64,000 nt of DNA from Seonamhaeicola sp. (GCF_028281565.1 NZ_JANQJQ010000043.1:248001-312000), one strand, 5' to 3'. Shown: positions 38,522 to 47,838, counted from the first letter of the stretch. Notes: a model not told the origin generated them from the sequence alone. A program made the numbers and translations.

Positions 38522-38564
38522 TGTACATGATCTGTACATGATTTATACATATTTTGTACATGTC
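38522..38564. repeat. Four 11-bp direct repeats, candidate regulator binding array
   Basis: The unit TGTACATGATY recurs at 38522, 38533, 38544 (degenerate, TATACATATTT) and 38555, so the core TACAT appears exactly every 11 bp, close to one helical turn. Such phasing puts all cores on one face of the DNA, as in direct-repeat sites of response regulators. The array starts 55 bp after the TPR/LuxR regulator stop and about 420 bp before the decayed gene. I see no such array elsewhere in the window. Confidence 0.6.
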
Positions 38565-38814
38565 TTTTTTTTAATTCCGCTATATCTTATAAGTAGTTTT
38601 GCTCTGTCAAAGCTAAATGTAGTAAATGTCAGTATGTGTTCTTTTTAGTAATAATCAAAATAAGAAGATCAAAGGAAACTTAATCGAAAAAACAAATCCT
38701 ACTTTAATTTATGACAAACTTCCGTATAAGACATAAAAAATGGAAAGATTATAAACTAAGAACGAGATAACAACTTAAATGACAAACTAAAACTTAGTAG
38801 TAGATATCTAGACA

Positions 38815-38903
38815 GGTTATGCCAAATGGGCACGGCGAAGTTTAATATGAGGGATTAATAGCAAGATATGACTGATAAATAAGGCTGTGCCATTTGGATA
38901 ACC
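38815..38903. repeat. Near-perfect inverted repeat with 53-base loop
   Basis: The left arm GGTTATGCCAAATGGGCAC (38815-38833) and right arm GTGCCATTTGGATAACC (38887-38903) match along 17 positions with two single-base bulges. The arms are 53 bases apart. The element could fold as a long RNA hairpin in the leader of the decayed gene at 38983, or be a remnant of a mobile repeat. There is no transposase nearby. Confidence 0.5.
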
Positions 38904-38982
38904 GATAATTTTAAGATTAAATACTGTGCCTTAGCAACTAAAGAGTATCAGCCTTGATAAGCTCCTGAACTTAAAAACAAAA

Positions 38983-39150
38983 TGAAAATCAGAAATATTG
39001 CCCTAATTTTATTGCTGATTTTGATGGATCAGCCATTAATGTCCCAAACACCTTCTTTTTGATATTACTGATGGGTTTGATACCGGACTCTACTTTATCA
39101 ATGTTCTAACAAAAACAGGAACAGAAGCCTTGAAAATAGTGAATTATTAA
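38983..39150 (+). pseudogene. Decayed exported protein: signal peptide plus T9SS-like tail
   Basis: The ATG at 38983 begins a good signal peptide (IALILLLILMDQPLMSQ) that meets a stop after 26 codons at 39063. In the next frame the sequence reads straight on as GFDTGLYFINV, then TKTGTEALKIVNY and a stop at 39150, which matches the C-terminal type A sorting domain of type IX secretion cargo (GxYxxxV, then a K-[IV] strand). The whole middle of the protein is missing and the two ends are one base out of frame. This is most simply an internal deletion plus frameshift of a secreted protein. Confidence 0.55.
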
Positions 39151-39210
39151 TATATTTAGATTAAATACTTGATAATATCGCTAAAGTAAAGCGGGTTAGC
39201 CCACCATTCA

Positions 39211-41562
39211 ATGAATAGATATTTAAAAATGAGGAAACTACTAACTATATTATTATTACTCACTGTAATTTCTGTTTATTCTCAAAAACAATATGATATT
39301 GGGATCCTTTTAGATAGGAGAACAGAAGGGTTAACGCCTTTATTGCTCCAATTACAAGACCAGATCAAAGCTGTTGTTGGTGAAGATGCGGACATTAACT
39401 TCCCGGATAAAAATATATTAACAAATGATTTCAACCTGCAAAAAGCAGAGCAAAATTATAATGTATTGCTCAATAATGAGGTGGATATTATTTTGGCATT
39501 TGGTGTAGTAAATAGCGAGATTATAAGTAGTCAAAAAGAGCATGTTAAGCCAACCATCCTGTTTGGGGCAGTAAATAAAGACTTTAATGCCATTGACCTT
39601 TCTAAAGAAACCTCTGGAATCAAGAACTTCACCTATCTTATTGAATCAGAATCTTTTTCAGACGATTTTAAGACGTTTAATGAGCTAACTGATTTTTCTA
39701 CACTTGGTATTATCATTGAGCAGCCTTTAACTGACTTTCTTCCGCTTAAGAACGTGTTTGATGAAGCGTTTAAAACCTTGCAGGCAAATTATAAACTCAT
39801 TCCTTTTGATACAGTTACCGATATCACTTCCAATCTTGATGGCGTAGATGCCGTTTATATGGCCGGAGGTTTTTTTCTCACAGAGAATGAGGTTAAACAG
39901 CTCGCTTCAACCTTTATAGAGAAAAAGTTGCCTTCATTCACAAGCCTCAGTGTAGATCAGGTTAAAAATGGGATTATGGCAACACATCATTCCGATGAGA
40001 ATTTTGATCAATTTATGCGCCGAATAGCACTCTCAATTGAAGGCTATATCAATGGTACACCTTTAGCGGATATGCCGGTTTTTATTGATTACAATCAGAG
40101 GTTGACAATAAATTTCAATGTTGCGGAACAAGTCAATGTTCCAATAAAATACAGTCTTATAAATGACACGGATTTTGTTGGGAATATGGAAAACACTATC
40201 GCAAAACAGAAGTATGATCTTTTGCAGGTTATTGATGAGGTTATTAATAGGAACCTGACGTTAAAATCAAATCAAATGACTGTGACATTAAGCGAACAGG
40301 ATGTAAAATCGGCCAAAAGCAATTACCTGCCAAACTTAAGTGCCAATACCACCGGAACTTATATCGATCCTGATATTGCAGAATTCGGCCAGGGCCAAAA
40401 CCCGGAGTTTTCAACTGATGGTAACATTACCCTGCAACAAACCATTTTCTCAGAAGCTGCAAACGCCAATATTGCCATCCAAAAAGCATTATTAAAAGCC
40501 CAGGAAGCTAATTTTAACGCCTCCCAGCTTGACGCCATATTCGATATATCCAATGCTTATTTTAATGCCTTGATACTCAAAGCCAATGTCCAGATCCAAA
40601 TGCGAAATCTAAACCTAACGAAGAGGAATTTGCAAATAGCCGAGCAGAATTATGAAGCCGGAGAGTCTGGTAAATCAGACATGTTGCGTTTTCAAAGTGA
40701 AATGGCTCAGAATACCCAAGCCATGATTGAAGCCATCAATGGTTTGGAACAAAGCTTTTTAGTAATTAATCAATTGCTGAACAATCCTCTGGATACCGAA
40801 ATAGATATTGAAGACACTGAACTGGGTAAAGGCATTTTTGAACAATATAACTATGATGAGCTTACCAGTTTATTGGATGATCCAAAATTACGAGAGCCCT
40901 TTATAGCCTTTTTGGTTGAAGAAGCAAAACAGAATGCACCGGAGCTAAAAGTCTTGGATTATAATCTCAATGCTACAAACAGACAAGTAAAGCTCTATGG
41001 GACAGGGCGTTTTTTACCATCTGTGGCTTTACAGGGGCAGTATAATCGCAATTTTAGCAGAAGCGGTAAAGGCAGTACATTGCCTTTTCCCGGATATCCA
41101 AATGACAATTATAATGTAGTAGCTAGCTTATCGATTCCTGTTTTCAACCAGAACACCAATAATATCAACAAGCAAATTGCACTCATTCAAAAAGATCAAT
41201 TGCAAATCAATAAAGAGAATACACGATTGGCTATAGACGCCAATATAAGAAACGGTGTTTTGAACCTTATTAACCAGATATCCAATATAGAGCTATCAAG
41301 AGTGTCAGAAGCTTCGGCCAAAGAAGCATTGGAGCTAACGCAAACCTCTTACAGCACAGGTGCGGTTACAGTTATTCAGCTCATAGATGCCCAAAACAAT
41401 TACCTCAACGCACAGTTGGCCAGCATGAATGCTACCTACAATTATTTGATTAATGCATTACAGTTAGAACGCTATTTGGGTTATTACTTTGTGCTGAACT
41501 CAGAAGCAGACAATGCCACGTTCAGACAGCGTTTTTTAGAATTTATAAATCGTAGAAATTAA
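39211..41562 (+). CDS. TolC-family outer-membrane efflux protein with fused substrate-binding domain
   Basis: A 783-aa fusion. After a signal peptide (LLTILLLLTVISVYSQ; the ATG at 39229 is an alternative start) comes a domain of ~300 residues that resembles ABC-type periplasmic substrate-binding proteins: DIGILLDRR at the N-terminus, DIILAFGVVNSEII, PTILFGAVNKDF, and GVDAVYMAGGFFLTENE near residues 210-230. From ~335 to the end it is TolC-like: two similar halves of long helices (SEQDVKSAKSNYLPNLSA; YEAGESGKSDMLRFQSE; YSTGAVTVIQLIDAQNNYLNAQ). TolC proteins are normally ~450 aa, so the extra domain accounts for the length. It begins an operon with the adaptor (26 bp) and the RND pump (19 bp). 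The fused domain may sense or capture the exported compound. Confidence 0.87.
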   Translation: MNRYLKMRKLLTILLLLTVISVYSQKQYDIGILLDRRTEGLTPLLLQLQDQIKAVVGEDADINFPDKNILTNDFNLQKAEQNYNVLLNNEVDIILAFGVVNSEIISSQKEHVKPTILFGAVNKDFNAIDLSKETSGIKNFTYLIESESFSDDFKTFNELTDFSTLGIIIEQPLTDFLPLKNVFDEAFKTLQANYKLIPFDTVTDITSNLDGVDAVYMAGGFFLTENEVKQLASTFIEKKLPSFTSLSVDQVKNGIMATHHSDENFDQFMRRIALSIEGYINGTPLADMPVFIDYNQRLTINFNVAEQVNVPIKYSLINDTDFVGNMENTIAKQKYDLLQVIDEVINRNLTLKSNQMTVTLSEQDVKSAKSNYLPNLSANTTGTYIDPDIAEFGQGQNPEFSTDGNITLQQTIFSEAANANIAIQKALLKAQEANFNASQLDAIFDISNAYFNALILKANVQIQMRNLNLTKRNLQIAEQNYEAGESGKSDMLRFQSEMAQNTQAMIEAINGLEQSFLVINQLLNNPLDTEIDIEDTELGKGIFEQYNYDELTSLLDDPKLREPFIAFLVEEAKQNAPELKVLDYNLNATNRQVKLYGTGRFLPSVALQGQYNRNFSRSGKGSTLPFPGYPNDNYNVVASLSIPVFNQNTNNINKQIALIQKDQLQINKENTRLAIDANIRNGVLNLINQISNIELSRVSEASAKEALELTQTSYSTGAVTVIQLIDAQNNYLNAQLASMNATYNYLINALQLERYLGYYFVLNSEADNATFRQRFLEFINRRN

Positions 41563-41588
41563 GCTATAATATATACACTTTAAGAACA

Positions 41589-42671
41589 ATGAAACAGTTA
41601 AAAACCATCAGCATTGTATTAATGAGTTTAATCCTGGCCTCATGTTCTGAGAAAAAGGAAGAAACAAAAAAGAGTATTCGTCCGGTAAAATATCATGAAG
41701 TCGGTTACTTAGATGCGGAAAAAATCAGGACTTTTAGTGGAACAGCTCAAACCGAAAGGGTCATTAATCTGAGCTTTAGAAGTAGTGGGGTTATTACCGA
41801 CTTCAACATAAAGTTAGGACAAGAAGTAAAGAAAGGAGACCTGTTGGCCAAGCTGGATAATGTACAGGCCCGATTGAATTACCAGAGTGCTGTATCGTCA
41901 ATGAACAGTGCAGAGTCACAGATGAATACAGCTAAGCTTAGTTTAGGCAGAGTCCGTTCTTTGTTTGAGAAGGGGAGTGCATCACTCAGTGATTTTGAGT
42001 CAGCAAAAAACGCATACAAGACAGCAAAAGAGAGTTTTGAATCTTCAAAAAGAAGTGCTGCCATCCAACAGGAGCAAGTAAGGTATGGCTACCTCTATGC
42101 CCCGGAAGATGGTATTATTGCTGCGGTATATTCCGAAATCGATGAAAATGTAAGCCCGGGACAAAACATTGCCACTCTTAATGCCGGCACCGATATTGAA
42201 ATTCTATTGGGTATTCCCGAAAGTGCTATAAATGGTGTAAAGGTAGGAATGGATGTGAAAGTAGATTTCACTTCAATTGCCAACGCCACTTTTAATGGGA
42301 AGGTCACGGAAGTTGCGCCTGCTGTAGATGCCAATATAGCTACTTATCCGGTTCGAATAACCGTTAGCGATCCTTCGGATGATGTAAAAAGTGGTATGGC
42401 GGCAAACGTGTCTTTTGATTTTGGGAGTGAAATCGTAAACACCGAAAAAAGATTAGTAGTGCCCGCACATGCCGTTGGAGAAGACAGTAAAGGCCATTTT
42501 GTGTTTTTAATTGAAGGTAGCGGAGACATTGCTAAAGTGAAAAAACAACGGGTAACTATTGGCAGTTTAACTACAAATGGGTTTGAAATAACATCCGGAT
42601 TAACTGCCGGGCAAAAAATTGCTACGGCAGGACTACAGACATTACTTGACGGGCAAGAAGTGAAACTTTAA
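41589..42671 (+). CDS. RND efflux periplasmic adaptor (membrane fusion protein)
   Basis: Periplasmic adaptor lipoprotein of 360 aa linking the RND pump to the TolC-like channel. The lipobox is ILASC (C19). The HlyD/AcrA order is visible: a barrel-sandwich half (VINLSFRSSGVITDFNIKLG, ~55-75), an alpha-helical hairpin (~95-160, rich in S, A, K and Q), the second sandwich half (GYLYAPEDGIIAAV), a beta-barrel (~210-270) and a membrane-proximal domain (GSLTTNGFEITSGLTAGQKI). It is encoded between the TolC fusion and the pump with short gaps, so the three form one tripartite operon. Confidence 0.93.
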   Translation: MKQLKTISIVLMSLILASCSEKKEETKKSIRPVKYHEVGYLDAEKIRTFSGTAQTERVINLSFRSSGVITDFNIKLGQEVKKGDLLAKLDNVQARLNYQSAVSSMNSAESQMNTAKLSLGRVRSLFEKGSASLSDFESAKNAYKTAKESFESSKRSAAIQQEQVRYGYLYAPEDGIIAAVYSEIDENVSPGQNIATLNAGTDIEILLGIPESAINGVKVGMDVKVDFTSIANATFNGKVTEVAPAVDANIATYPVRITVSDPSDDVKSGMAANVSFDFGSEIVNTEKRLVVPAHAVGEDSKGHFVFLIEGSGDIAKVKKQRVTIGSLTTNGFEITSGLTAGQKIATAGLQTLLDGQEVKL

Positions 42672-42690
42672 TAAATCTAATAACCACCAG

Positions 42691-45600
42691 ATGAATTTGG
42701 CAAAGTTTTCAATAGAAAAGAATCGAATTACCTTTATGGTGCTCATCACTATCGTACTGATGGGATTGGTGATGTATACAAGTTTGTCTAGAGACAGTAT
42801 GCCGCCATACACAGTTAGAGTTGCCGGTGTGGTATCCCAATTTCCGGGAGCAGGACCAGAGCGCGTAGAGCAATTGGTAACAGATAAAATAGAAAAAGTA
42901 GCGCAAGAGCTTCCTGAACTTAAAGAAGTAAGCAGTACTTCAAGATCAGGATTGTCTGTGGTCAATGTCACGCTCAAAGATGAGGTGCCCCCGGAAAAAA
43001 TGCAAGCTGTTTGGGACCGATTGAGAAGAAAACTGAATGCGCTGGATGGCCTCCCTCAAGGGGTGCATCCCTCTTTAAATGATGATGGTGTTGGGGATGT
43101 TTATGGCATTGCAATTGGCTTAATATCAGATGGGTATTCTTACGCTGAAATGAAAGTTTACGCCGATGCTATTAAAGATGATCTCATAAAATTACCTGAA
43201 GCCGCTAAAGTAGAATTAGGAGGCGTACAGGATGAATACGTGTTTATTGAGTTTGATAATACACGATTAAAGGAATATGGTCTATCCGCTTCCATGCTCC
43301 AACAAGCCATTTCGTCTACGAATATCCTGAATTCCGGAGGACAGATCAACTTAGGAGATGAGCGTATTATATTGGAACCAACGGGGAATTTCAACTCTGT
43401 TGAAGACATTAAGAATATGCTTATTTCCGTTGGCTCTAATAATACAAGTCAACTGGTAAAGCTTGGAGACATTACAAATGTTATCAAAGATTACATAGAT
43501 CCTCCAACCCAAAAGGTACGTATCAATGGCAAGGATGCCATTTCGCTTCATGTCAATCTCAAGGAGAATTCAAATGTTATTGTTCTGGGCGAGGATGTCA
43601 ACAAATTGGTGGAAATTTGGCAAGAGCGTCTGCCCATTGGTTTGGAACTGGCCAGGGTCTCCTCAATGGATACCTATATCAATCTAAAAGTAAATGATTT
43701 TATTGTCAATCTGCTTCAGGCAGTGGGCATTGTTTTATTGGTCATGCTCATCTTTTTGGGGACCAGGACAGGCTTGGTCATTGCAAGTTTAATCCCAATA
43801 GTGACCATTATGACCTTGATGATTATGGGTTTTATTGACATGGGACTTAACCAGGTAACTTTGGCAGCCTTAATTATGGCTTTGGGAATGCTTGTGGATA
43901 ATGCCATAGTGGTTGCAGAAACCATAATGGTAAAGATGGAACAAGGTATAGGAAAAAAGCAAGCAGCTATAGAAGCATTTTCAGAACTTTGGATGCCTTT
44001 GTTAATTTCTACATTGACTACATCAGCTGCATTCCTGGCCTTTTATTTGTCTCCGACCACAATGGGAGATATTGTAGGGCCAATATTTGTGGTTATTACA
44101 ATAGCCTTATTGTCCTCATGGATTATTGCCCTTACCGTAGTGACTATGTTTTGTTATTTGTTTTTGAAAGTTCAACCAAAAGGAGAAACCAAGGAGCGTT
44201 TTATTGATAGAATCATCAATACGCTTAAGGGCTATTACAAAGACTTAATCTTAATAGCATTGTCCAATAAATGGAAGGTGATCATTGGTATTTTTCTGGT
44301 GTTCTTTGCCTCTCTGTATGGCTTTACTAAAGTTCCTTTTGTGTTTTTCCCGGACAGTGATCGCAACATGATCACTATTGATATTAACCTCCCTGAAGGA
44401 AACAGAATAGAACGTACCGAAGAGGTGGTAAAGCTTGTGGAGCAATACATGGCAGATTCACTTCAAGTGAACGACACAAGAACTGCAGGGATTACAGATT
44501 GGTCATCCTATATAGGGGAAGGCCCGGAATCCTATGACCTGGGTTATAGCCCGGACGAGGCAAACTCTAATTATGCGCACATTTTAGTGAACACATCTTC
44601 TTTTACGGAAAATAATAGATTAATTTCTGAAATTGATCATTTTACATTCAATAATTTTCCAAATGCAGATATTAAAGTGGGTTCTTTAGCCTCGGGTGGA
44701 GGAGGTACGCCGATTGAAATTAAAATTTCAGGAAGTAGTCCGGACGAATTATCTCAAATTTCAGAGGAGATTAAGCTAAAGCTGTCATCTATAGCAGGAA
44801 CAAAAAATGTAAAAGATGATTGGGGCCCAAAGAGTAAGAAGTTTTTAGTAGAAATCGATCAAAACAGGGCCCAAACCGCAGGTGTTACCAGTCAGGATAT
44901 TGCCACATCCTTACAGACGGTTTTAGATGGTTTCCAGACCGGTGAATACAGAGAAAATGACAAATCAATTCCAATCTTGATGCGAGGTGATCACAATCAG
45001 CAGCAGTCATTAGCTTCGCTCGAAACCTTAAACGTCTATTCGCAAAATACGGGAAAAAGTATTCCATTATTGCAAGTGGCCAGCATTGTACCGCAATGGC
45101 AATATGCAAAGATCAAGCGATTGGATTTACGCAGGACCATTAATGTTACCAGCGAGCTTAGAGCGGACGGTAACGCTTCAGCCATTACCAATGAAATTAC
45201 CCCCTGGTTAGAAGCGCAAAAACTGAATTGGCCCACTGGTTATCGCTACGAATTTGGTGGAGATGCCAAGCAATCTGCTGAAAGTATGGGATCTGTGGTT
45301 GGGTTTTTGCCAATTTCGGCTTTTGTGATTGTACTGTTGTTAATCATACAATTCAATTCATTTAGGAAAATGAGCATGGTGGTATTAACCATTCCTTTAG
45401 GAATTATAGGAGTGGTTATAGGTTTATTGGTGTTCAATGAAGCTTTTGGGTTCATGCCATTTTTAGGGCTAATATCATTGGCCGGCATTGTGATCAATAA
45501 TGCGATCGTACTCATTGATCGCATGGAAATTGAACAACGTGATATGGGGCGGAAAGAACAGGATGCTGTAATTGCAGCTTGCTTACAACGATTCAGGCCC

Positions 45601-45813
45601 ATACTCTTGGCAACATTTACAACCGTTTTAGGGTTAATACCATTATACCTCTCCGGAGGAGAAATGTGGGAGGGTATGGCCATAGGTATCATGGTTGGCT
45701 TGTTATTTGGCACTATAATCACACTGTTGTTTATACCCGCACTGTATAGTGCTTTGTTTAAAGTAAGTTACAGGGATTACGTTTTTAACGATGCGTTGTT
45801 GGAGGGCTGGTGA
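42691..45813 (+). CDS. RND-family efflux pump permease (AcrB-like)
   Basis: Proton-driven inner-membrane exporter of 1040 aa. Twelve membrane helices are expected: TM1 at ~13-30, a cluster at ~335-500, and a second half with TM7 near 528 and a cluster at ~870-1030. The conserved RND motif ALGMLVDNAIVVAE (~396-410) carries an acidic residue in TM4 that belongs to the proton relay, and GIVINNAIVLIDRM is its second-half counterpart. Two large periplasmic loops lie between the clusters. It is of the multidrug (HAE) type rather than a clear heavy-metal type. It is the last gene of the operon with the TolC fusion and adaptor. Confidence 0.95.
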   Translation: MNLAKFSIEKNRITFMVLITIVLMGLVMYTSLSRDSMPPYTVRVAGVVSQFPGAGPERVEQLVTDKIEKVAQELPELKEVSSTSRSGLSVVNVTLKDEVPPEKMQAVWDRLRRKLNALDGLPQGVHPSLNDDGVGDVYGIAIGLISDGYSYAEMKVYADAIKDDLIKLPEAAKVELGGVQDEYVFIEFDNTRLKEYGLSASMLQQAISSTNILNSGGQINLGDERIILEPTGNFNSVEDIKNMLISVGSNNTSQLVKLGDITNVIKDYIDPPTQKVRINGKDAISLHVNLKENSNVIVLGEDVNKLVEIWQERLPIGLELARVSSMDTYINLKVNDFIVNLLQAVGIVLLVMLIFLGTRTGLVIASLIPIVTIMTLMIMGFIDMGLNQVTLAALIMALGMLVDNAIVVAETIMVKMEQGIGKKQAAIEAFSELWMPLLISTLTTSAAFLAFYLSPTTMGDIVGPIFVVITIALLSSWIIALTVVTMFCYLFLKVQPKGETKERFIDRIINTLKGYYKDLILIALSNKWKVIIGIFLVFFASLYGFTKVPFVFFPDSDRNMITIDINLPEGNRIERTEEVVKLVEQYMADSLQVNDTRTAGITDWSSYIGEGPESYDLGYSPDEANSNYAHILVNTSSFTENNRLISEIDHFTFNNFPNADIKVGSLASGGGGTPIEIKISGSSPDELSQISEEIKLKLSSIAGTKNVKDDWGPKSKKFLVEIDQNRAQTAGVTSQDIATSLQTVLDGFQTGEYRENDKSIPILMRGDHNQQQSLASLETLNVYSQNTGKSIPLLQVASIVPQWQYAKIKRLDLRRTINVTSELRADGNASAITNEITPWLEAQKLNWPTGYRYEFGGDAKQSAESMGSVVGFLPISAFVIVLLLIIQFNSFRKMSMVVLTIPLGIIGVVIGLLVFNEAFGFMPFLGLISLAGIVINNAIVLIDRMEIEQRDMGRKEQDAVIAACLQRFRPILLATFTTVLGLIPLYLSGGEMWEGMAIGIMVGLLFGTIITLLFIPALYSALFKVSYRDYVFNDALLEGW

Positions 45814-45946
45814 TCAAAAATATTTACAAGGGACGCTTTGATTTTTTTTGTGCCCCAGCTCACGATACTTGCTAAGCTTTAAGGGATCAACGTAGTTAAT
45901 CCCTCCATTATCCTAGGTTGAATCCGCAACCTTTATGTCGTGCCTT
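45814..45946. terminator. Convergent gap with small hairpins
   Basis: A 133-bp gap between the convergent pump and sigma-factor genes. It holds ATCAAA/TTTGAT followed by T8 (about 45812-45848), a hairpin AGGGAT...ATCCCT with an inner AAC/GTT (45882-45904), and AGGTTG/CAACCT (45915-45932). None is a textbook terminator alone; together they may end both transcripts. Confidence 0.35.
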
Positions 45947-46537
45947 TCATGAAAATTTGTTCTCAAAAAAACTCAAAAAGAAATTCAAAGGTTTGGTATT
46001 GAGTATTTTTTCTCTTAAAACCTTAAAAGCCTTTCCAATTTGATTTTCAACCGTATTGACCGAAATCCCTAATATTTCGGCTATTTCTTTGTATTTATAG
46101 CCCTCAAATTTGCTTAAAACAAAAATGTTTTTGCATTTGGGAGGCAGTTCTTCAATAGCTTTTCTCAGCGCAACCAATCGTTCTTCTTTCAGGGAGCTAT
46201 GCTCTTCTATAATCTCGTTCAGGGCATGGTGCCTGATGGTTTCCAGTTTTTCGTTTATTTTTTTCTTTTTCCTGTAATTATCAATAAACGTATGGTATGC
46301 AGATCTAAAAAGATAATTTTTAAAAGAGGTATGGATTTTAAGGTCCGTTCGTTTCTCCCAGAGTTTTAAAAGCACATTTTGTACAATGTCTTCCGCAGCC
46401 TGCGGACTGTTTGTATAACTACTAATATATTTACATAAATCATTGTAATACGTCAGATAAATATATTTGTAAGCAGCTCTGTCGCCTTCATTTAAGGCGG
46501 ATACAAGTTCTTTATCTGAATAAGAATTACTGCTCAA
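45947..46537 (-). CDS. ECF sigma factor (FecI-type, sigma-70 family)
   Basis: RNA polymerase sigma factor of 196 aa with the two ECF regions: sigma-2 (AYKYIYLTYYNDLCKYISSY, AAEDIVQNVLLKLWEKR; ~20-95) and sigma-4 (LPPKCKNIFVLSKFEGYKYKEIAEILGISVNTVENQIGKAFKVLRE; ~125-180 as a single domain). It should direct transcription of the adjacent uptake genes when released by the FecR-type anti-sigma factor, which is encoded divergently 129 bp away. This arrangement and the STN domain on the receptor two genes on match the FecI/FecR/FecA logic. No stress-response partners are nearby. Confidence 0.93.
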   Translation of the reverse strand: MSSNSYSDKELVSALNEGDRAAYKYIYLTYYNDLCKYISSYTNSPQAAEDIVQNVLLKLWEKRTDLKIHTSFKNYLFRSAYHTFIDNYRKKKKINEKLETIRHHALNEIIEEHSSLKEERLVALRKAIEELPPKCKNIFVLSKFEGYKYKEIAEILGISVNTVENQIGKAFKVLREKILNTKPLNFFLSFFENKFS

Positions 46538-46666
46538 ATTTGCTGGTTGGTTTAGGAAATATTAATACAAAAGAAATAAATTATAATAAAAACATGGTGG
46601 TTTTTTAAAATTATTGCGTCACAATAACAGAAAGCCCGGAAATTACCAATTGAAATTATAAGACAT
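46538..46666. promoter_or_regulatory. Divergent promoter region, sigma factor / FecR
   Basis: A 129-bp AT-rich gap between the divergent ECF sigma and FecR genes, holding both promoters. I found no strict TTTG / TAnnTTTG promoter and no clear ECF-type pair here. Confidence 0.4.
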
Positions 46667-47812
46667 ATGTCACAAAAAAGAATGAAACATATTATTTCAA
46701 AGTATATTAACAACGAAGCTACTGAAGCTGAGATTAATATGCTGGAAATATGGTTGGAAAGCAAGAAGAATAGAAAAGTATTCAAAGAGTACTTAAATAT
46801 TGATTATTTAGTAAAGCAGGATTTAGAGTTTGACGCTTTAAAAGCTTACGAAGAAGTTGTACAAAACCTTTCAGCACCAAAAGTTATTCCGTTATATAAG
46901 CGAAACATCTTTAAGTATGCTGTGGCAGCATCCGTGGTGTTGCTTTTGTCACTGCCTTTTGTTTTGAATAACATAAAGGGTACGGATAACACATCGGTTA
47001 TTGTAAATAATCAAATTGATTCCGGAACAGATAAAGCGGTTTTAACTTTGGAAAACGGTACGGTCGTAAATCTGGAAAAAGGGAAAGCGTTTAAAGTTGA
47101 AGGCCTTGTAAGTAATGGCGAAAAAATTGTATATGATGCTAAGAAGACGTCTAAAGCGATTGCCTATAACTACCTGGAAATCCCTAGGGGCGGTCAGTTT
47201 AACATGGAGCTTTCTGACGGGACAAGAGTGTGGTTAAACTCAGAGTCTAAAATTAAATATCCAAAAGAGTTTATTGAAGGGCAAACGCGTGAGGTAGAGC
47301 TTATTTACGGAGAAGCCTATTTTGACGTTTCGCCTAGTACAAAACATGGCGGTGCAAGGTTTAAAGTGTCGACAGCGCTGCAGGAGGTTGAGGTTTTGGG
47401 AACTGAGTTTAATGTGAAAGCTTATAAGAACGAAGCTATTGTTTATACCACACTGGTTGAAGGAAAAGTGGCTGTGGAAAACGAATCGGCAAGTGCTTTT
47501 TTAGAACCGAACCAGCAATCCATAGTGTCAGGCAACACCTCTGAAATAAAGGTGAATGACGTGGACGTTTTTGATGAAGTATCATGGAAAAATGGTGTAT
47601 TCAGTTTTAACAATAAGCCTTTAAAGGACATTGTTGCCGTATTGGCAAGGTGGTATGATGCCGATATTAGTATTGAAAATCCGGATATTGAAAATTTAGA
47701 ATTTAACGGTGTTTTAAGGAAAAACAAATCACTGGAAGATATATTGAATAGTATTATAAACACAAACGATTTTGCCTATGAGATAACAGACAAGAAAGTC
47801 ATTTTAAAATAA
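46667..47812 (+). CDS. FecR-family anti-sigma factor
   Basis: Membrane-spanning anti-sigma regulator of 381 aa. The cytoplasmic N-terminus (~1-78) binds the sigma factor; a single membrane helix follows (IFKYAVAASVVLLLSLPFVL, ~81-100). The periplasmic part has the FecR domain (EIPRGGQFNMELSDGTRVWLNSESKIKYPKEF, with the EVELIYGEAYFDV strand and LGTEFNVKAY) and a C-terminal DUF4974 domain (PLKDIVAVLARWYDADISIENPDIENLEFNGV cut at ~315-345). It relays occupancy of the outer-membrane receptor to the sigma factor. It precedes the receptor by 105 bp. Confidence 0.94.
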   Translation: MSQKRMKHIISKYINNEATEAEINMLEIWLESKKNRKVFKEYLNIDYLVKQDLEFDALKAYEEVVQNLSAPKVIPLYKRNIFKYAVAASVVLLLSLPFVLNNIKGTDNTSVIVNNQIDSGTDKAVLTLENGTVVNLEKGKAFKVEGLVSNGEKIVYDAKKTSKAIAYNYLEIPRGGQFNMELSDGTRVWLNSESKIKYPKEFIEGQTREVELIYGEAYFDVSPSTKHGGARFKVSTALQEVEVLGTEFNVKAYKNEAIVYTTLVEGKVAVENESASAFLEPNQQSIVSGNTSEIKVNDVDVFDEVSWKNGVFSFNNKPLKDIVAVLARWYDADISIENPDIENLEFNGVLRKNKSLEDILNSIINTNDFAYEITDKKVILK

Positions 47813-47838
47813 AAAAAGAAAAGGGAATAGGGCCTGTA

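Larger units (their letters stand above)
38468..39210. other. Intergenic region with repeats and a decayed gene
   Basis: A 743-bp region without an intact gene. In order it holds four 11-bp direct repeats (38522-38564), a near-perfect inverted repeat (38815-38903) and a decayed exported-protein gene (38983-39150), each listed separately. The stretch from 38567 to 38810 shows nothing I can assign. The final 60 bp is the leader of the TolC-fusion gene. Confidence 0.6.

Noticed and set aside
42691..45813. Heavy-metal (CusA/CzcA-type) RND pump
   Set aside because: I see no clear metal-efflux signature, and the sequence style matches multidrug-type RND permeases.
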